Shown here one piece after another: positions 1-9,530 of a stretch of DNA of 55,748 nucleotides. The notes beneath the pieces are model-generated. The model worked only from the letters and a program-made list of their open reading frames with translations. It did not search any database and was not told the DNA's origin. The DNA is from Bacteroidales bacterium UBA1189 (GTDB lineage: Bacteria > Bacteroidota > Bacteroidia > Bacteroidales > Bacteroidaceae), in assembly GCA_002309805.1 (NCBI GenBank), contig DBYJ01000009.1, positions 1 through 55,748 of the forward strand, given 5' to 3'. The first letter of the stretch is position 1. Each line of letters begins with the position of its first letter. Position numbers and translations under genes: made by a program.

Positions 1-135
1 AACATCGATGACGCACGTGAGCGCATCGCCTCCTTCATCAGCTTCTACAACGACCGGCGTCCGCACGCCAGCATCGGCATGAAGGCGCCCTCCATGGCTC
101 ATGTTGAGCAGGGGATGCAACGGCGAATGTGGTAA
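1..135 (+). CDS. IS3-family transposase OrfB, C-terminal fragment
   Basis: The frame is open from the first base and stops with TAA at 133-135, giving 44 residues. It contains FISFYNDRRPHASIGMKAP, the typical C-terminal end of the rve/DDE integrase core of IS3-family transposases (FYNxxRPHxxLxxxxP). The gene starts outside the window, so the catalytic DDE residues cannot be seen. The protein would cut and join the ends of the element. Repeated GTCAACCTTTT motifs lie just downstream, as expected for the right end of the element. The family call is firm; the subgroup is not. Confidence 0.85.
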   Translation, partial: NIDDARERIASFISFYNDRRPHASIGMKAPSMAHVEQGMQRRMW

Positions 136-340
136 AGTCAACCTTTTCAGTACAAAGTAAACAAAAAAAGATGAGAAGTAAACAATATCCGTACGAGGTC
201 TACGTTCTTAGGAAAAGTGTCAACCACCTCCGTGAAAGTCGTCAGGCTTTCCCAGGTGAGCGAGTCAACCTTTTCAGTACGGGTAGGCAAGTGTTAAAAA
301 AAGAAGCCTAAAAAGAGTCAACCTTTTTCAGGAAAAGACA
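136..340. repeat. three GTCAACCTTTT motifs at the IS end
   Basis: Near-identical AGTCAACCTTTTCAGTA occurs at 136-152 and 263-279. A variant, AGTCAACCTTTTTCAGGAAAA, begins at 316. A partial GTCAACC copy is at about 219-225. These may be sub-terminal transposase binding sites or degraded copies of the inverted repeat. Confidence 0.6.
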
Positions 341-649
341 CTTTTGCAAAATACGACTCTTGCGATACATGAAAATAGGTGCCTTCCGCACGTCAATCCG
401 TCTCAAAAACGGGGTAGTTCCGTGTAAAAAAACGGGGAAAAACGGCAAAAAAACGCCGTTACGTTATCCATTTCTGCCGAAAAATCCCCCTCTTCACCTC
501 CCGAAAATACGACAACGCGTCATGAAATCCGCAGCCGGCAAACGCAACGGAACGAGAAACGGGCGAGTGCAGCCTCATTTTCCGTCGTCTGCTGATGAGG
601 CTGCGTTAAAGCGTAAAGTTGTAAAGTAATCGCCGTGAAGCACTTTTTT
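341..649. other. non-coding gap between the IS end and the M60 gene
   Basis: No convincing gene is present. The gap is rich in AAAACGG-type runs (about 405-455). It contains one inverted repeat, GCCTCAT...ATGAGGC, at about 571-602 with a 16-base loop and no T tract, so it is not a clear terminator. Confidence 0.4.
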
Positions 650-3600
650 TCAGGGGATAATGACCTTCCGTCCGTCGCCCCGGATGTAGATGCCGCGCTG
701 GGGGTGTGCGACGCGTCGCCCTGCGAGGTCATAGACGGGTGTGTCCTCGTCGTACGTGGTGCCGGTGGTGGGACGGCCGACACCATCCGGGATGTAGCGG
801 CCGGCTGCGCGGAACTTCCACGGCGTGGCCTTCGTGCGGAGCTGGGCATAGCCTCCGGCGGTGGTCTGGCACGTCAGGCTGCCCTCCTCGCCCGTGAGGA
901 TGAATCCGCCCGCTTCCTCGTCGTAGGCAATGCTGAACGGGATGGGGGTGCGCTCGCCTGCGACATCGATGTAGCTGCCCCAGAGGGCGGCAGGATGTGA
1001 GGAATAGACGTTGTGGAGGGTGTAGCTGCCGTTGCCGTCGCGGCGGAGGTAGAACAGGAATCGCTTGTCGTCGGGGTCGGTAAGGGCGTCCATGCGCAGG
1101 CAGCCTTCGTAGCGCCCGGGCTGGTCGTTATAATAGGCGTATGTGCCCGTGCGGAGGTTCTGCAGATAGACGTAGTAGCCCGACTGCTCAGGGCTGTCGT
1201 CGTGCCCGACGTAGTGGTCGAACTCACGGTCGCAGTAGGTGGGCGAGAGGGCTTCCATGGCTTCCCAAAGTTCGTCGAGGCGTAGGTCGAGACGGCCCAC
1301 AGCCTGATGCTGGCATAACGCCTGAACGGCATGATAGGATTCAAGGAAGCGTTGCTTCAGGGTATCGAAATCGTTGGAGAGGATGGCCAAACGTTCGGCT
1401 CTCACCCGAAGATCGCCCTCCATGTAGAATGCCACGCGCATATAAGCATCGGCACAGGCCTGAAGGGTTTCGGCGTGATGGTCGATAACGGTGCTGACAC
1501 GCCACAACGAAGCTTCGGTCGAGCCAATGGCCTCCTTGTCGCTGTTGTACGAGAGATAGAGCCCTGTGCAGGGTGAGGCAAAGGTGACGAGCCCGTTTGC
1601 CGTGTGCTGTACGTCAAAGAGGACGGCTCTTTCGATATCGTCGGACTCCAGCTTCGCGCGTTTGTCCGCAACGAGGGAAGTGATGTACAATCCGCTAGAG
1701 ACGTTTTGGATGGCATATAACCTATCGGAAGAGGGCGAAGCGAGCCCGATGCGGTGGCCCGGATGGATGCGCTTCTCGTCGTCATCCTCCCTTACCACGG
1801 GCACCAGCTGCCACTGTTTCTTGTCGTCAGTCTCCGGGTCAAGGGTGTTGCCTTTTGGCCCATTGGAAAGGTAATATAGCGAATAGTTCTTGTAGGTGGC
1901 GAGGTAGAAGGCATAGACATTCTCCGTCCAGATGGGCACGCGGGCTTCGGCGTTGCTGCGCACGGCTTGCACGGCCTCATCGAGCAGCATGGCCCATTGT
2001 CCGTAAGTGTGTAGCGACTGATCCTCCCCGTCGCGGGCAGAGAGAGCAGCGTCGTAGAGCGTCTGCAACTCCGTCAGGGCATAGCTGAAGATATGTCCTA
2101 TCGTCAGCCCCTCGTCGTCGCTGAGTTTGAGGGTGCTCTCTGCCGTGGCGAGCGAGTTCTTCAACGCGGTCAGCTGCTCGGCTTCCGTGCCTGCCTCGGC
2201 GGTGGAGGGTACGCGTACTTCTGTTCCGTCGGCTTGCACGGCAACAATGTGGAACTGAATCGACTGGCAGTTGGCCGGCAGCGTGAAGCGCAGGCAATTG
2301 GTGAGATAGACGAGTTCGCCACTATCCTTATCATACAGACGGAACCCGACGGCGCCTGTGCCGTTCTTCAGGGTGATGCTGTTTCCCGTTCGGCTGTAGA
2401 TATATCCTTCAGCGGGGACGGAGGTGAGGAGGAAGTCGGTGTAGAGTCCGACGTCGCCACACTGTCCAGGGCCAAAGTCGTAGGTGAGGCGATTGCCGCT
2501 GCCCCCGTCAGTACGTGGAATAGGGCGTGTGCGGTCGTCGAGGAACTCAAGTGGGGGTGCCTTAGGGTACTGGCTGGCATAGGCAACGAAGTCATCGATG
2601 TCCTTCTGCGGCGTGGTGAGGAAGGTATTGGATTCACGCGTCTCCATTCGCTCGTGGGGTACGAGATAGCCATAGACACCAAAGAAAATGGAAAGGTCCA
2701 TTTGAGCCACGTCGCAGCACGTCTTGGCAAAGAGCAGCATATCCTGCGAAGCTGTGACCTCTTTCTTGTTGCCCCAGCGAATGGAGAGGGGGGTCTGTCG
2801 CATCGACTGGAAGACGCGGGGCCAGAACGTGGGGTCGATGCCTAGTTCGTGGAAGTAGAGGTAGAGCTGCCACTGCAGGCGCAGCATGCCGTCGTTTGAG
2901 CGGTTTATCCAGGGAATGCCTGCGGCGTACTCGTTGTAGATGGTGGAATTGACAGGGCCGCGAGTGAGGTATTTACCGATTTTCCAGACGACAAGGTTTT
3001 CCAGCACACCGTTGCTGCTTTCGGTGCAACCGGCAATGTTGATAGCACCTTGATACATATGCCCATTCTCATGGGCAGGGCCAAAGCAGTAGTCGGGGTC
3101 GGTGACGACGGTGCTGAAATTGAGGATTTTGTAGGCCACATTGACATGATACTGTGTGCGGTACCACGTGGCAGCCATGTAGGTGTGGTCGTCATCGAGG
3201 GTAATGGCGCAAGCCATGTTGTTGCACTTCTCGGGCACGATGCCTTCGAGACCCATGATGCCGCGTTCCCATGTGAGCATGTTTTCCCACCAGTCGATGG
3301 CATCGTGGATGCCTGTGGGGCAGTTCTTGCGCATGACGCTGGTGTGCATGTGATACATTACTTTCTCGCCCTTCACGTCAATGGACGAGGCTGTGGCATG
3401 GCTTAGGATGTCCACCCAGTCCTCATCGATGTGCTCGGCTATGTTCCAGAAGCCGTTGACGGTGCCGTTCTCGATGTGGATGCGCAGGGCGGGGTAGTCG
3501 GTGATGAGCCGTTCGCCGCTGAGTGAAGTAGTGCCGATGTACTGGATATAGAAGAGCGATTCGTCTTGGGCGACGGTAAGCACGTTCAATCCGCGGTGGA

Positions 3601-4534
3601 GTGTGACGGCGTTACCCTCTACATTGGTGCCTTGGATAAACTCCAGCCCGAGCGTGGCACCCTCGGGAATCTCGTTGCCGACAAAGACCAGAATGATGTC
3701 ACCCTTGTTGCCATAGATACCTGTGGGGTTGTTGATGCGCCCCGGACGGGTGATGAGCAGCTCTTTGTACCAGTAGTCGGGGTCGCTGTAGGCGCTGTAG
3801 TCGCGGATGCGGAACTCACGCTCGCGGTGTTCCCATGTATTGTTCTTCACTTTCAGGGCGATGCGCAAGAAGTCCTCGGGAAGACCGCTCATGGCTGTGC
3901 GAAGCTCGTGGTCGCTCATAGAGGCGTAGGCGGGCAGTAGCTCAGTACATGATTCGTCGATGAAGAACCCCTTCAGCGCCTCGTTGTATTGTGCCTCGTG
4001 GGTGGTAAGGTCCACATAGTTCTTGTAGATGAGTTGTTTCAGTGCCAGCTGTTCCTCTGAGATGCCCGTTATCTCCTCGAGCTTCCATTGTGTGGCATCG
4101 GCAGCGTTGTCGTGCCAATAGACTACTTTGCCCGTCCAGGCAGCGTGCAGCCCGCCCATGCCAGTATTGTGGCACACGTTCCAGTAGTCCGAAGGCTGCG
4201 AGACGAGCAGGAATGTGTGGGCGGCTCCGTTCGAGTCGGTCCAGTATTGGTTGTTAGAGCCTCCGTAGTTGTTGATAGCATTGCCTGTGAGGACATTGGT
4301 GAGTGTGAAACCCGCCCCGCGGGCATCGAAGCGCCACATTTGTTCAAATGCCTCCTTGCCTCCCTTTTCACGGGTGACGATGCCGTTGGTGCTGATGTCC
4401 TCCGTGGCAGCGAGGGTGGGGTACATCTTACTTATGAGCCGATAAACCTTGCCATCATCGGGCTGGGCTGTGATCATGGCTGTCCATCCGACAAGCAGTA
4501 CGCAGAGGTAAAGACGGGAAAGGAACGTTTTCAT
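650..4534 (-). CDS. secreted M60-family (enhancin-like) metallopeptidase
   Basis: This 1294-residue protein has a signal peptide (about residues 1-23, cut after ITA-Q), so it should act at the surface or outside the cell. The zinc motif HENGH (488-492), with a downstream Glu near 505, is the HExxH of M60/enhancin peptidases, a family that degrades mucins and other O-glycoproteins. Residues 28-155 and about 950-1270 resemble ricin-like or beta-sandwich accessory modules with recurring W and Y. The extreme C-terminus (VYDLAGRRVA...GIYIRGDGRKVI) is the tail common on Prevotella secreted proteins. It is the last gene of a six-gene minus-strand run, 39 bp after rpiB. Glycoprotein foraging together with GH92 is a reasonable inference. 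Confidence 0.85.
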   Translation of the reverse strand: MKTFLSRLYLCVLLVGWTAMITAQPDDGKVYRLISKMYPTLAATEDISTNGIVTREKGGKEAFEQMWRFDARGAGFTLTNVLTGNAINNYGGSNNQYWTDSNGAAHTFLLVSQPSDYWNVCHNTGMGGLHAAWTGKVVYWHDNAADATQWKLEEITGISEEQLALKQLIYKNYVDLTTHEAQYNEALKGFFIDESCTELLPAYASMSDHELRTAMSGLPEDFLRIALKVKNNTWEHREREFRIRDYSAYSDPDYWYKELLITRPGRINNPTGIYGNKGDIILVFVGNEIPEGATLGLEFIQGTNVEGNAVTLHRGLNVLTVAQDESLFYIQYIGTTSLSGERLITDYPALRIHIENGTVNGFWNIAEHIDEDWVDILSHATASSIDVKGEKVMYHMHTSVMRKNCPTGIHDAIDWWENMLTWERGIMGLEGIVPEKCNNMACAITLDDDHTYMAATWYRTQYHVNVAYKILNFSTVVTDPDYCFGPAHENGHMYQGAINIAGCTESSNGVLENLVVWKIGKYLTRGPVNSTIYNEYAAGIPWINRSNDGMLRLQWQLYLYFHELGIDPTFWPRVFQSMRQTPLSIRWGNKKEVTASQDMLLFAKTCCDVAQMDLSIFFGVYGYLVPHERMETRESNTFLTTPQKDIDDFVAYASQYPKAPPLEFLDDRTRPIPRTDGGSGNRLTYDFGPGQCGDVGLYTDFLLTSVPAEGYIYSRTGNSITLKNGTGAVGFRLYDKDSGELVYLTNCLRFTLPANCQSIQFHIVAVQADGTEVRVPSTAEAGTEAEQLTALKNSLATAESTLKLSDDEGLTIGHIFSYALTELQTLYDAALSARDGEDQSLHTYGQWAMLLDEAVQAVRSNAEARVPIWTENVYAFYLATYKNYSLYYLSNGPKGNTLDPETDDKKQWQLVPVVREDDDEKRIHPGHRIGLASPSSDRLYAIQNVSSGLYITSLVADKRAKLESDDIERAVLFDVQHTANGLVTFASPCTGLYLSYNSDKEAIGSTEASLWRVSTVIDHHAETLQACADAYMRVAFYMEGDLRVRAERLAILSNDFDTLKQRFLESYHAVQALCQHQAVGRLDLRLDELWEAMEALSPTYCDREFDHYVGHDDSPEQSGYYVYLQNLRTGTYAYYNDQPGRYEGCLRMDALTDPDDKRFLFYLRRDGNGSYTLHNVYSSHPAALWGSYIDVAGERTPIPFSIAYDEEAGGFILTGEEGSLTCQTTAGGYAQLRTKATPWKFRAAGRYIPDGVGRPTTGTTYDEDTPVYDLAGRRVAHPQRGIYIRGDGRKVIIP

Positions 4535-4573
4535 AGGTTTAAGGTTAACGATAGTTCATTCAAATCTAAAGTT

Positions 4574-5017
4574 TTATTCTTCAATCTTTTCAAGGGGTAT
4601 TTTCTCAATTCTCCGTTGGTGGCGTCCACCTTCGAAGGGAGTTGCAAAGTATTCGTCCATGATTTCGCGTGCCGTCTCCTCATCGATAAAACGTCCTGGC
4701 ATGACGAGAATGTTGGCATCGTTGTGCTGGCGGATGAGGTGGGCAATCTCGGGTCTCCAGCAGAGGCCGCCACGGATGCCCAGGTGCTTGTTCACCGTCA
4801 TGGCAATGCCTTCGCCAGAGCCGCAGATGGCGATGCCGTTGTCAACCTCTCCCCGTTCGACGGCATAGGCCAATGCATGGCCGAAGTCGGCATAGTCGCA
4901 GCTTTCTTCTGTGTAGGTGCCGAAGTCGTGGTAGTCATATCCATGCTCATCGAGGTACTTCTTTACAAATTGTTTAAGGCCGAAGCCTGCGTGATCTGAT
5001 GCTAATCCTATGGTCAT
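4574..5017 (-). CDS. rpiB: ribose-5-phosphate isomerase B
   Basis: The 147-residue protein matches the RpiB/LacA/LacB family over its full length. It starts IGLASDHAGFGLK, has the CGSGEGIAMTVNK active-site loop with catalytic Cys (ICGSG), and has NDANILVMPGR before the C-terminal helix. It interconverts ribose-5-phosphate and ribulose-5-phosphate in the cytoplasmic non-oxidative pentose phosphate pathway. It lies 19 bp after the GH92 gene and 39 bp before the M60 gene, so it is probably co-transcribed with them. Length and motifs are normal. Confidence 0.95.
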   Translation of the reverse strand: MTIGLASDHAGFGLKQFVKKYLDEHGYDYHDFGTYTEESCDYADFGHALAYAVERGEVDNGIAICGSGEGIAMTVNKHLGIRGGLCWRPEIAHLIRQHNDANILVMPGRFIDEETAREIMDEYFATPFEGGRHQRRIEKIPLEKIEE

Positions 5018-5036
5018 GATAGTGAATTGTTAGTGG

Positions 5037-7268
5037 TTATTTGTGTTTGGGGGACATTTTGAACTCGAGGGTGCCGCCGGCAAGGAGTTGCTGCTGAGTG
5101 AGGGCGAGCGTGGGAAGACGCTTACCATTCAGTCGGACATCGCGAACGTAGATGGAGCGGGAGTCCTTGCGGGGGGCGACGATTGTGAAGTCACGGCCGC
5201 CGGGAAGGTGGAGAGTGGCACGGGAGTAGAGAGGTGTGCCGATGGTGAAGTCATCAGCACCAGCATTGAAGGGGTAGAAGCCGAGGGCTGAGAAAACGTA
5301 CCAGGCGGACATCTGGCCACAGTCGTCGTTACCAGCATAGCCGCAGGGACGGTCATTGTAGAACGAGCGGCGTACTTGGTCGACAAGCTCCTGTGTGCGC
5401 CACGGGCGGCCAGCATAATTATATAGGTAGGTGGTGTGGTGGGCAGGCTCGTTACCGTGAGCGTATTGCCCGATGAAGCCTGAGGCGTTGCCCCCGGAGT
5501 CGCGCTCCTCGCTTTCGAGCGAAAAACAATGGTCAAGTTTAGCTATAAAGCCCTTGGTGCCGCCGAGGAGGTCGATGAGTCCCTGTGGATCATGGGGCAC
5601 AAACCACATATATTGCCAGGCGTTGCCTTCGATGAAATAAGGCGTATCATAAGCCAGGGGCTGGAAGGGCTCAACGAACTCGCCTTTCGAATCCTTAGAG
5701 CGGAAGAAGCCGGTGGAGCTATCGAACAGATTACGGTAGAACTGAGAGCGGCAGAGGAATCGTGCAGCATCCTCATCGTGACCGAGGGCGCTGGCAACAG
5801 CGCTCACGCACCAGTCGTCGAAAGCCTGCTCCATGGTGATGCTGACACTATTACCCTGAAGATCGGCAGGCATAAAGCCAAAGTGTTCCCAAATGTCGAA
5901 GGGCGAGTTGGTGTGCGGCTCAGTACAGCTTGCGATCATTGCGCGGTAGGCGGCCTCGGCATCGATGCCGGGAATGCCTGTGAGGATGGCGCGCGAGAGT
6001 ACGGGCACAGCGTGATTGCCTATCATGCAGTAGTTTTCCTGTCCCCACAGCGTCCAGATGGGCAGATAGCCGTAGGCCTGCTGATGGAGTATCATGCTGC
6101 GGACAAAGTCGGCCGTGAGTTCGGGCTCCAGGAGGTTGTAGAGGGGATGAGCAGCGCGGAAAGTGTCCCAAAGGGAGAAAGTGGAGTAGTAGTGCTGTCC
6201 GTGCGGCAGCTGGCGCACCTGATGGGTGGCATCGACGTAACGCCCATCGACATCGCTAATGACGTTGGGCTGAATAAGCGTGTGGTAGAGTCCGGTGTAG
6301 AAAATGGTCTTCTGCTCATCGGAGCCTTCAATATCGACTTTGGCAAGATGGTTTTCCCAGGCCTTATCGGCTGCTTGCACGTAGGCATCGAAGTCCCATG
6401 AGTGGCACTCGGCAGCGAAGTTGCGGCGCGCACCCTCATCATCGACAGCCGATAGGGCTACCTTTACGGTGACGGTATCGTCCGTGTCGTGGTTGAACGT
6501 CAGCGCGGCGCGCAGGTAGCGGCCGTTGATGACGGTGCCATCGACGGTACGCTTCCTATCAACGAGGAGTGTCCGGGCAAAGGGTTTGGAGAACTCAGCG
6601 CGGAAGAAGACGCGGCGCAGGGGTGCCCAGCCGGTAATGAGGCGGAAACCCTCAATGGTATGGTCGTCAACAATGCGTATCTGGGCGCGGACGATGTCGT
6701 AGCTGCGTTTGCCTGCATAGTAGGCATCCTCGCCGCGGTAGCTGCTGTGGTCGAGGTCCACGACGATGGTCTGCTCCGTCCCCTTGGGGAAGGTGTAGCG
6801 ATGGATACCGGCGTGCGCCGTAGCAGTAAATTCGGCTTCAACACCGCTCTCGAGGAGCCTCACACCATAGTAGCCTGGGCGGGCTTTCTCATAATCATGG
6901 CTGAACGTCTGTGAAAAGTCTCCTTCAGCCAGATAAGAAGCCATCGCCGGCACCGTGACAGGCATGAGCATGACGTCGAAGAGGTCCGTGCAGCCCGTGC
7001 CGCTCAGGTGGGTATGCGAAAAGCCGTAGATACGATTGCGGTCGTAGTCGTAGCCCGAGCAGGGATCCCAGGTGATGTATTTCTCGGTGTCGGGGCTGAG
7101 CTGAACGAGGCCAAGGGGCCAGCAGGCACCAGGGAAGGTGCTTCCGCTGAGGGCGCCAGTGTCATCGGTTTGTGTGCCGATAAAGGGATTGACATACCGG
7201 GTATGGTCGCCGGCAGTGGCGACGATGGCGATGGCTGCCATCACGAGGGAAATGAATGTCTTTTTCAT
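5037..7268 (-). CDS. GH92 alpha-mannosidase, secreted
   Basis: The ATG at 7266-7268 gives 743 residues with a signal peptide (MKKTFISLVMAAIAIVATA-G). The reading frame continues upstream, but only through the preceding gene. GH92 hallmarks are present: YVNPFIGTQ at the N-terminus, IEGNAWQYMW with the proposed general acid Glu547, and GNDDCGQMSAWYVF (646-659) with the Asp residues that bind calcium and activate water. GH92 enzymes remove alpha-mannose from host or yeast glycans with inversion. The gene starts 1 bp after the stop of the RidA-like gene, suggesting translational coupling, and precedes rpiB by 19 bp. Linkage specificity (1,2, 1,3 or other) cannot be read from sequence. Confidence 0.93.
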   Translation of the reverse strand: MKKTFISLVMAAIAIVATAGDHTRYVNPFIGTQTDDTGALSGSTFPGACWPLGLVQLSPDTEKYITWDPCSGYDYDRNRIYGFSHTHLSGTGCTDLFDVMLMPVTVPAMASYLAEGDFSQTFSHDYEKARPGYYGVRLLESGVEAEFTATAHAGIHRYTFPKGTEQTIVVDLDHSSYRGEDAYYAGKRSYDIVRAQIRIVDDHTIEGFRLITGWAPLRRVFFRAEFSKPFARTLLVDRKRTVDGTVINGRYLRAALTFNHDTDDTVTVKVALSAVDDEGARRNFAAECHSWDFDAYVQAADKAWENHLAKVDIEGSDEQKTIFYTGLYHTLIQPNVISDVDGRYVDATHQVRQLPHGQHYYSTFSLWDTFRAAHPLYNLLEPELTADFVRSMILHQQAYGYLPIWTLWGQENYCMIGNHAVPVLSRAILTGIPGIDAEAAYRAMIASCTEPHTNSPFDIWEHFGFMPADLQGNSVSITMEQAFDDWCVSAVASALGHDEDAARFLCRSQFYRNLFDSSTGFFRSKDSKGEFVEPFQPLAYDTPYFIEGNAWQYMWFVPHDPQGLIDLLGGTKGFIAKLDHCFSLESEERDSGGNASGFIGQYAHGNEPAHHTTYLYNYAGRPWRTQELVDQVRRSFYNDRPCGYAGNDDCGQMSAWYVFSALGFYPFNAGADDFTIGTPLYSRATLHLPGGRDFTIVAPRKDSRSIYVRDVRLNGKRLPTLALTQQQLLAGGTLEFKMSPKHK

Positions 7269-7269
7269 A

Positions 7270-8391
7270 TTAGAAGTTGGGGTATTCGGGTTTTGACACT
7301 TCTTTGATGGCGATGCACTCCATCTCCACCAGCCACGTGGGGCGGCAGACTGGGGCAAGGACGAGGACGTAGTTTAGAGAAGGCAATTCGCTATCTAGCA
7401 GACGGCTGACAGTATCGGCATCGGCTGTGTCGCGCAAATAGACAATGGCTGAAGCGATGTCGTTCATCGTACAGTCAGCTTCGGCAAGCAGGGCGCTGAT
7501 ATTCTCCAGCATGCGAAGTGTCTGGGCTTTGATGTCACCCTCATGGAGGACACGGCCCTTGTCATCGATGCTGGCTGTGCCGCTAATGAAGACGTGGCGA
7601 CGGTCGCCGTAAGTGACGGCAGTACCGCGCTCGAAAGTGACGCCGTACTCGTAGGTGGGGTTGAGGTGGTCCTTGGCATAGAGGTACTGCACCTGTCCGG
7701 GCTGCAGCCCGCGCACGGCATAGCCGTCCATCTGCACCAGCACCTCGGGTAGGGCGTGGCGCCCTTCGATGCCGGTGCTGGCGAGAAAGTGAGTTTTGGG
7801 GGTGAGACCGATGCGGGCAAAATACTTGCGGCGGCCTTCGACCACGCCGTGATAGTTGACGTCGACGTCGCGGACGAAAATCCACGTGCGGATGCCGTTG
7901 TCGGCGATGGTCATGTCCATAGGTTTGAGCTCGCAGCGCCAGGCGTCGAAGAGGTCGCGCATCTGGTGCTCGCTGTCGGTGACGCGTGGATGGGCGTCGA
8001 GCGACGAGATGTCGGCGCGGCTGTAGGGGATGCAGCCCCCCATCCAGTAGTGGGTGAGGCCGTTATGGGTGAAGCAGCCCTGCAGGGGCTCCATGTCGGA
8101 GGCGCTCCAGAGCCAGAGGGCAATCTTGGTGCCGTCGAGGGGCGGCTGCTGGACGATGGAGGTGGCGCAGAAGGTGACGCCATCGAGAGCCTGCTCGAGG
8201 GCGGGCTGCTGGTTGGCGGCGTCGCTCAGGAAGAAGCGGCGGAAGAGGGGCGTTTGTCCCTCGTGCTCAGTGAGCCAGTTGTTGTAGGCAGCGATGAGTG
8301 TGTCAAGCTGTTCAGCATAGGACAGGGTAGGGTCGTCGATGTGGAATATCGTATGATATTCACTTAGTTTATGATTGTATGTTATTCTCAT
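7270..8391 (-). CDS. RidA/YjgF-fold protein, chorismatase-like architecture
   Basis: The 373-residue protein ends in a RidA (YjgF/UK114) domain, about 245-365. It has FISGTASID, a CTMNDIASAIVYLRD helix-strand and CRPTWLVEMECIAI, in which Arg350 and Glu356 match the ligand-binding Arg and Glu of RidA deaminases. The first about 240 residues form a second, diverged half. A long protein with a C-terminal YjgF domain resembles chorismatases (FkbO/Hyg5/XanB2), but chorismate specificity is only an inference. Its start overlaps the DUF4435 gene by 23 bp and its stop lies 1 bp before GH92, so it sits inside the operon. A generic imine deaminase remains possible. Confidence 0.65.
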   Translation of the reverse strand: MRITYNHKLSEYHTIFHIDDPTLSYAEQLDTLIAAYNNWLTEHEGQTPLFRRFFLSDAANQQPALEQALDGVTFCATSIVQQPPLDGTKIALWLWSASDMEPLQGCFTHNGLTHYWMGGCIPYSRADISSLDAHPRVTDSEHQMRDLFDAWRCELKPMDMTIADNGIRTWIFVRDVDVNYHGVVEGRRKYFARIGLTPKTHFLASTGIEGRHALPEVLVQMDGYAVRGLQPGQVQYLYAKDHLNPTYEYGVTFERGTAVTYGDRRHVFISGTASIDDKGRVLHEGDIKAQTLRMLENISALLAEADCTMNDIASAIVYLRDTADADTVSRLLDSELPSLNYVLVLAPVCRPTWLVEMECIAIKEVSKPEYPNF

Positions 8392-9487
8392 TCTTCAATT
8401 GTGGATTGTCCATTGTAAGTTTATCGTTGTCCTTCAAAATTGCTTGTCCGTCGTCCATTTTCTCTTTGGCGGCTTTGCGCTCATCGTGTTTGCGACAGGT
8501 GTCCAGCAGACGTTCTATGTCGCGGCAAACAAGTTCGTATGTAGGGACAACCTCGGGGTGGATGTTCTTCCGGAGAATGGTTTCAACACTCTCTCCGCTA
8601 TGGCGATACGACGACAACTCGTTCTGGAACTGCTGATTGTGGAGGGCAAGGTTCTTTATTTCCTCTTCGCGCTCACGCCGCAGCCGTGAGCAGAGGGGAA
8701 TAAGGATTTTCAATGTCACGTTGTCTTTCAGGTGATGTCCCTGCACGAAAAGGAAGGTGTTGTCGGGGGTAACGCCCAACCCAAGCAACTCGGCTTTGAG
8801 GGCTTCAATCTCTGCCTCGTTCTTGCTGAATCGTTTATGGAGCCATTCCAGCTTGCGCCGCACCTTGCCTGCGACTTGCTCAAGGGCAGTAACGGGTACA
8901 TTGAAGCTGACGGGACCCAGACGAGTGGCTTCAGAGAAGTCCTGGATGGAGAAGACTCCGTGGCGCCCCGTGCGGTAACACCAGATGTTCCAGATGAACA
9001 GAGGGTGGATGATATTGGAGTAAAGGCGGAAGAAGGCAGGGAAGTCGATGTACTCGTGGTCATTGAGCGTAGCCTGCACACAGATGTCATGTAGTGTGGT
9101 GGGGTAGCACTGGTAGTTCTCGATGGCGTAGGCGTAGGTGTGGATAACGAAGGGGCTGCGGATGAGCTTGCGTGAGGTGGATGTGGCGCCTTGAAGCAGG
9201 TAGTCGTAGTCGGCATCGACGCAGGAAATCATATTCTCGCCTAAAGAATTGCCCAGCCGGTTCATCATGGCTACTTTCTTTCCCTTGGCCAGCGTGCTGC
9301 TGCTGGGGAGCATCACCTGGAAGTAGTATTTGTCGTTCGAGAATTTGCTGAGGATATGGCTCCAGAAGGGTACGTCATCGTAGCTCTCCACATAGGCCAC
9401 AATCTTCTTGCGAGCCGTCTTGGGGCGCAGGCTATTGGCAGCCTGCACATAGAGCGACGACAGATTGTCCGTGAGCTTCCGAGCCAT
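8369..9487 (-). CDS. DUF4435 (TOPRIM-like) protein, AriB-like
   Basis: The 372-residue protein has a TOPRIM-like start: KKIVAYVESYDDVPFW with acidic Glu34, then MISCVDADYDYLL with a DxD pair (Asp91, Asp93). This is the layout of DUF4435, the family of the AriB effector nuclease in the PARIS anti-phage system. Residues about 215-300 carry helical, charged coiled-coil-like sequence. The last about 35 residues are polar and low in complexity. The gene follows an ABC-type ATPase by 43 bp, the ariA-ariB order. Its 3' end overlaps the RidA-like gene, so it is translationally linked to a metabolic operon, which is odd for a defence gene. Family assignment is fairly sure; a defence role is inference. 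Confidence 0.72.
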   Translation of the reverse strand: MARKLTDNLSSLYVQAANSLRPKTARKKIVAYVESYDDVPFWSHILSKFSNDKYYFQVMLPSSSTLAKGKKVAMMNRLGNSLGENMISCVDADYDYLLQGATSTSRKLIRSPFVIHTYAYAIENYQCYPTTLHDICVQATLNDHEYIDFPAFFRLYSNIIHPLFIWNIWCYRTGRHGVFSIQDFSEATRLGPVSFNVPVTALEQVAGKVRRKLEWLHKRFSKNEAEIEALKAELLGLGVTPDNTFLFVQGHHLKDNVTLKILIPLCSRLRREREEEIKNLALHNQQFQNELSSYRHSGESVETILRKNIHPEVVPTYELVCRDIERLLDTCRKHDERKAAKEKMDDGQAILKDNDKLTMDNPQLKNENNIQS

Positions 9488-9530
9488 CCCTGATCCCTAT
9501 TCGAATTCTTTAACCTTTAGCCCTTAATCT

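Larger units (their letters stand above)
1..340 (+). mobile_element. right end of an IS3-like insertion sequence
   Basis: The transposase fragment is followed by about 200 non-coding bases with three copies of a GTCAACCTTTTCAG motif (136, 263 and 316). The last copy runs into GGAAAAGACA and ends in CA at 340, so the complementary strand would begin TGTCTTTTCC, compatible with the 5'-TG...CA-3' ends of IS3 elements. The left end is outside the window, so the exact boundary and target duplication are inferred. Confidence 0.55.

Noticed and set aside
571..602. terminator for the M60 gene
   Set aside because: The inverted repeat has a 16-base loop and no T tract on the minus strand.
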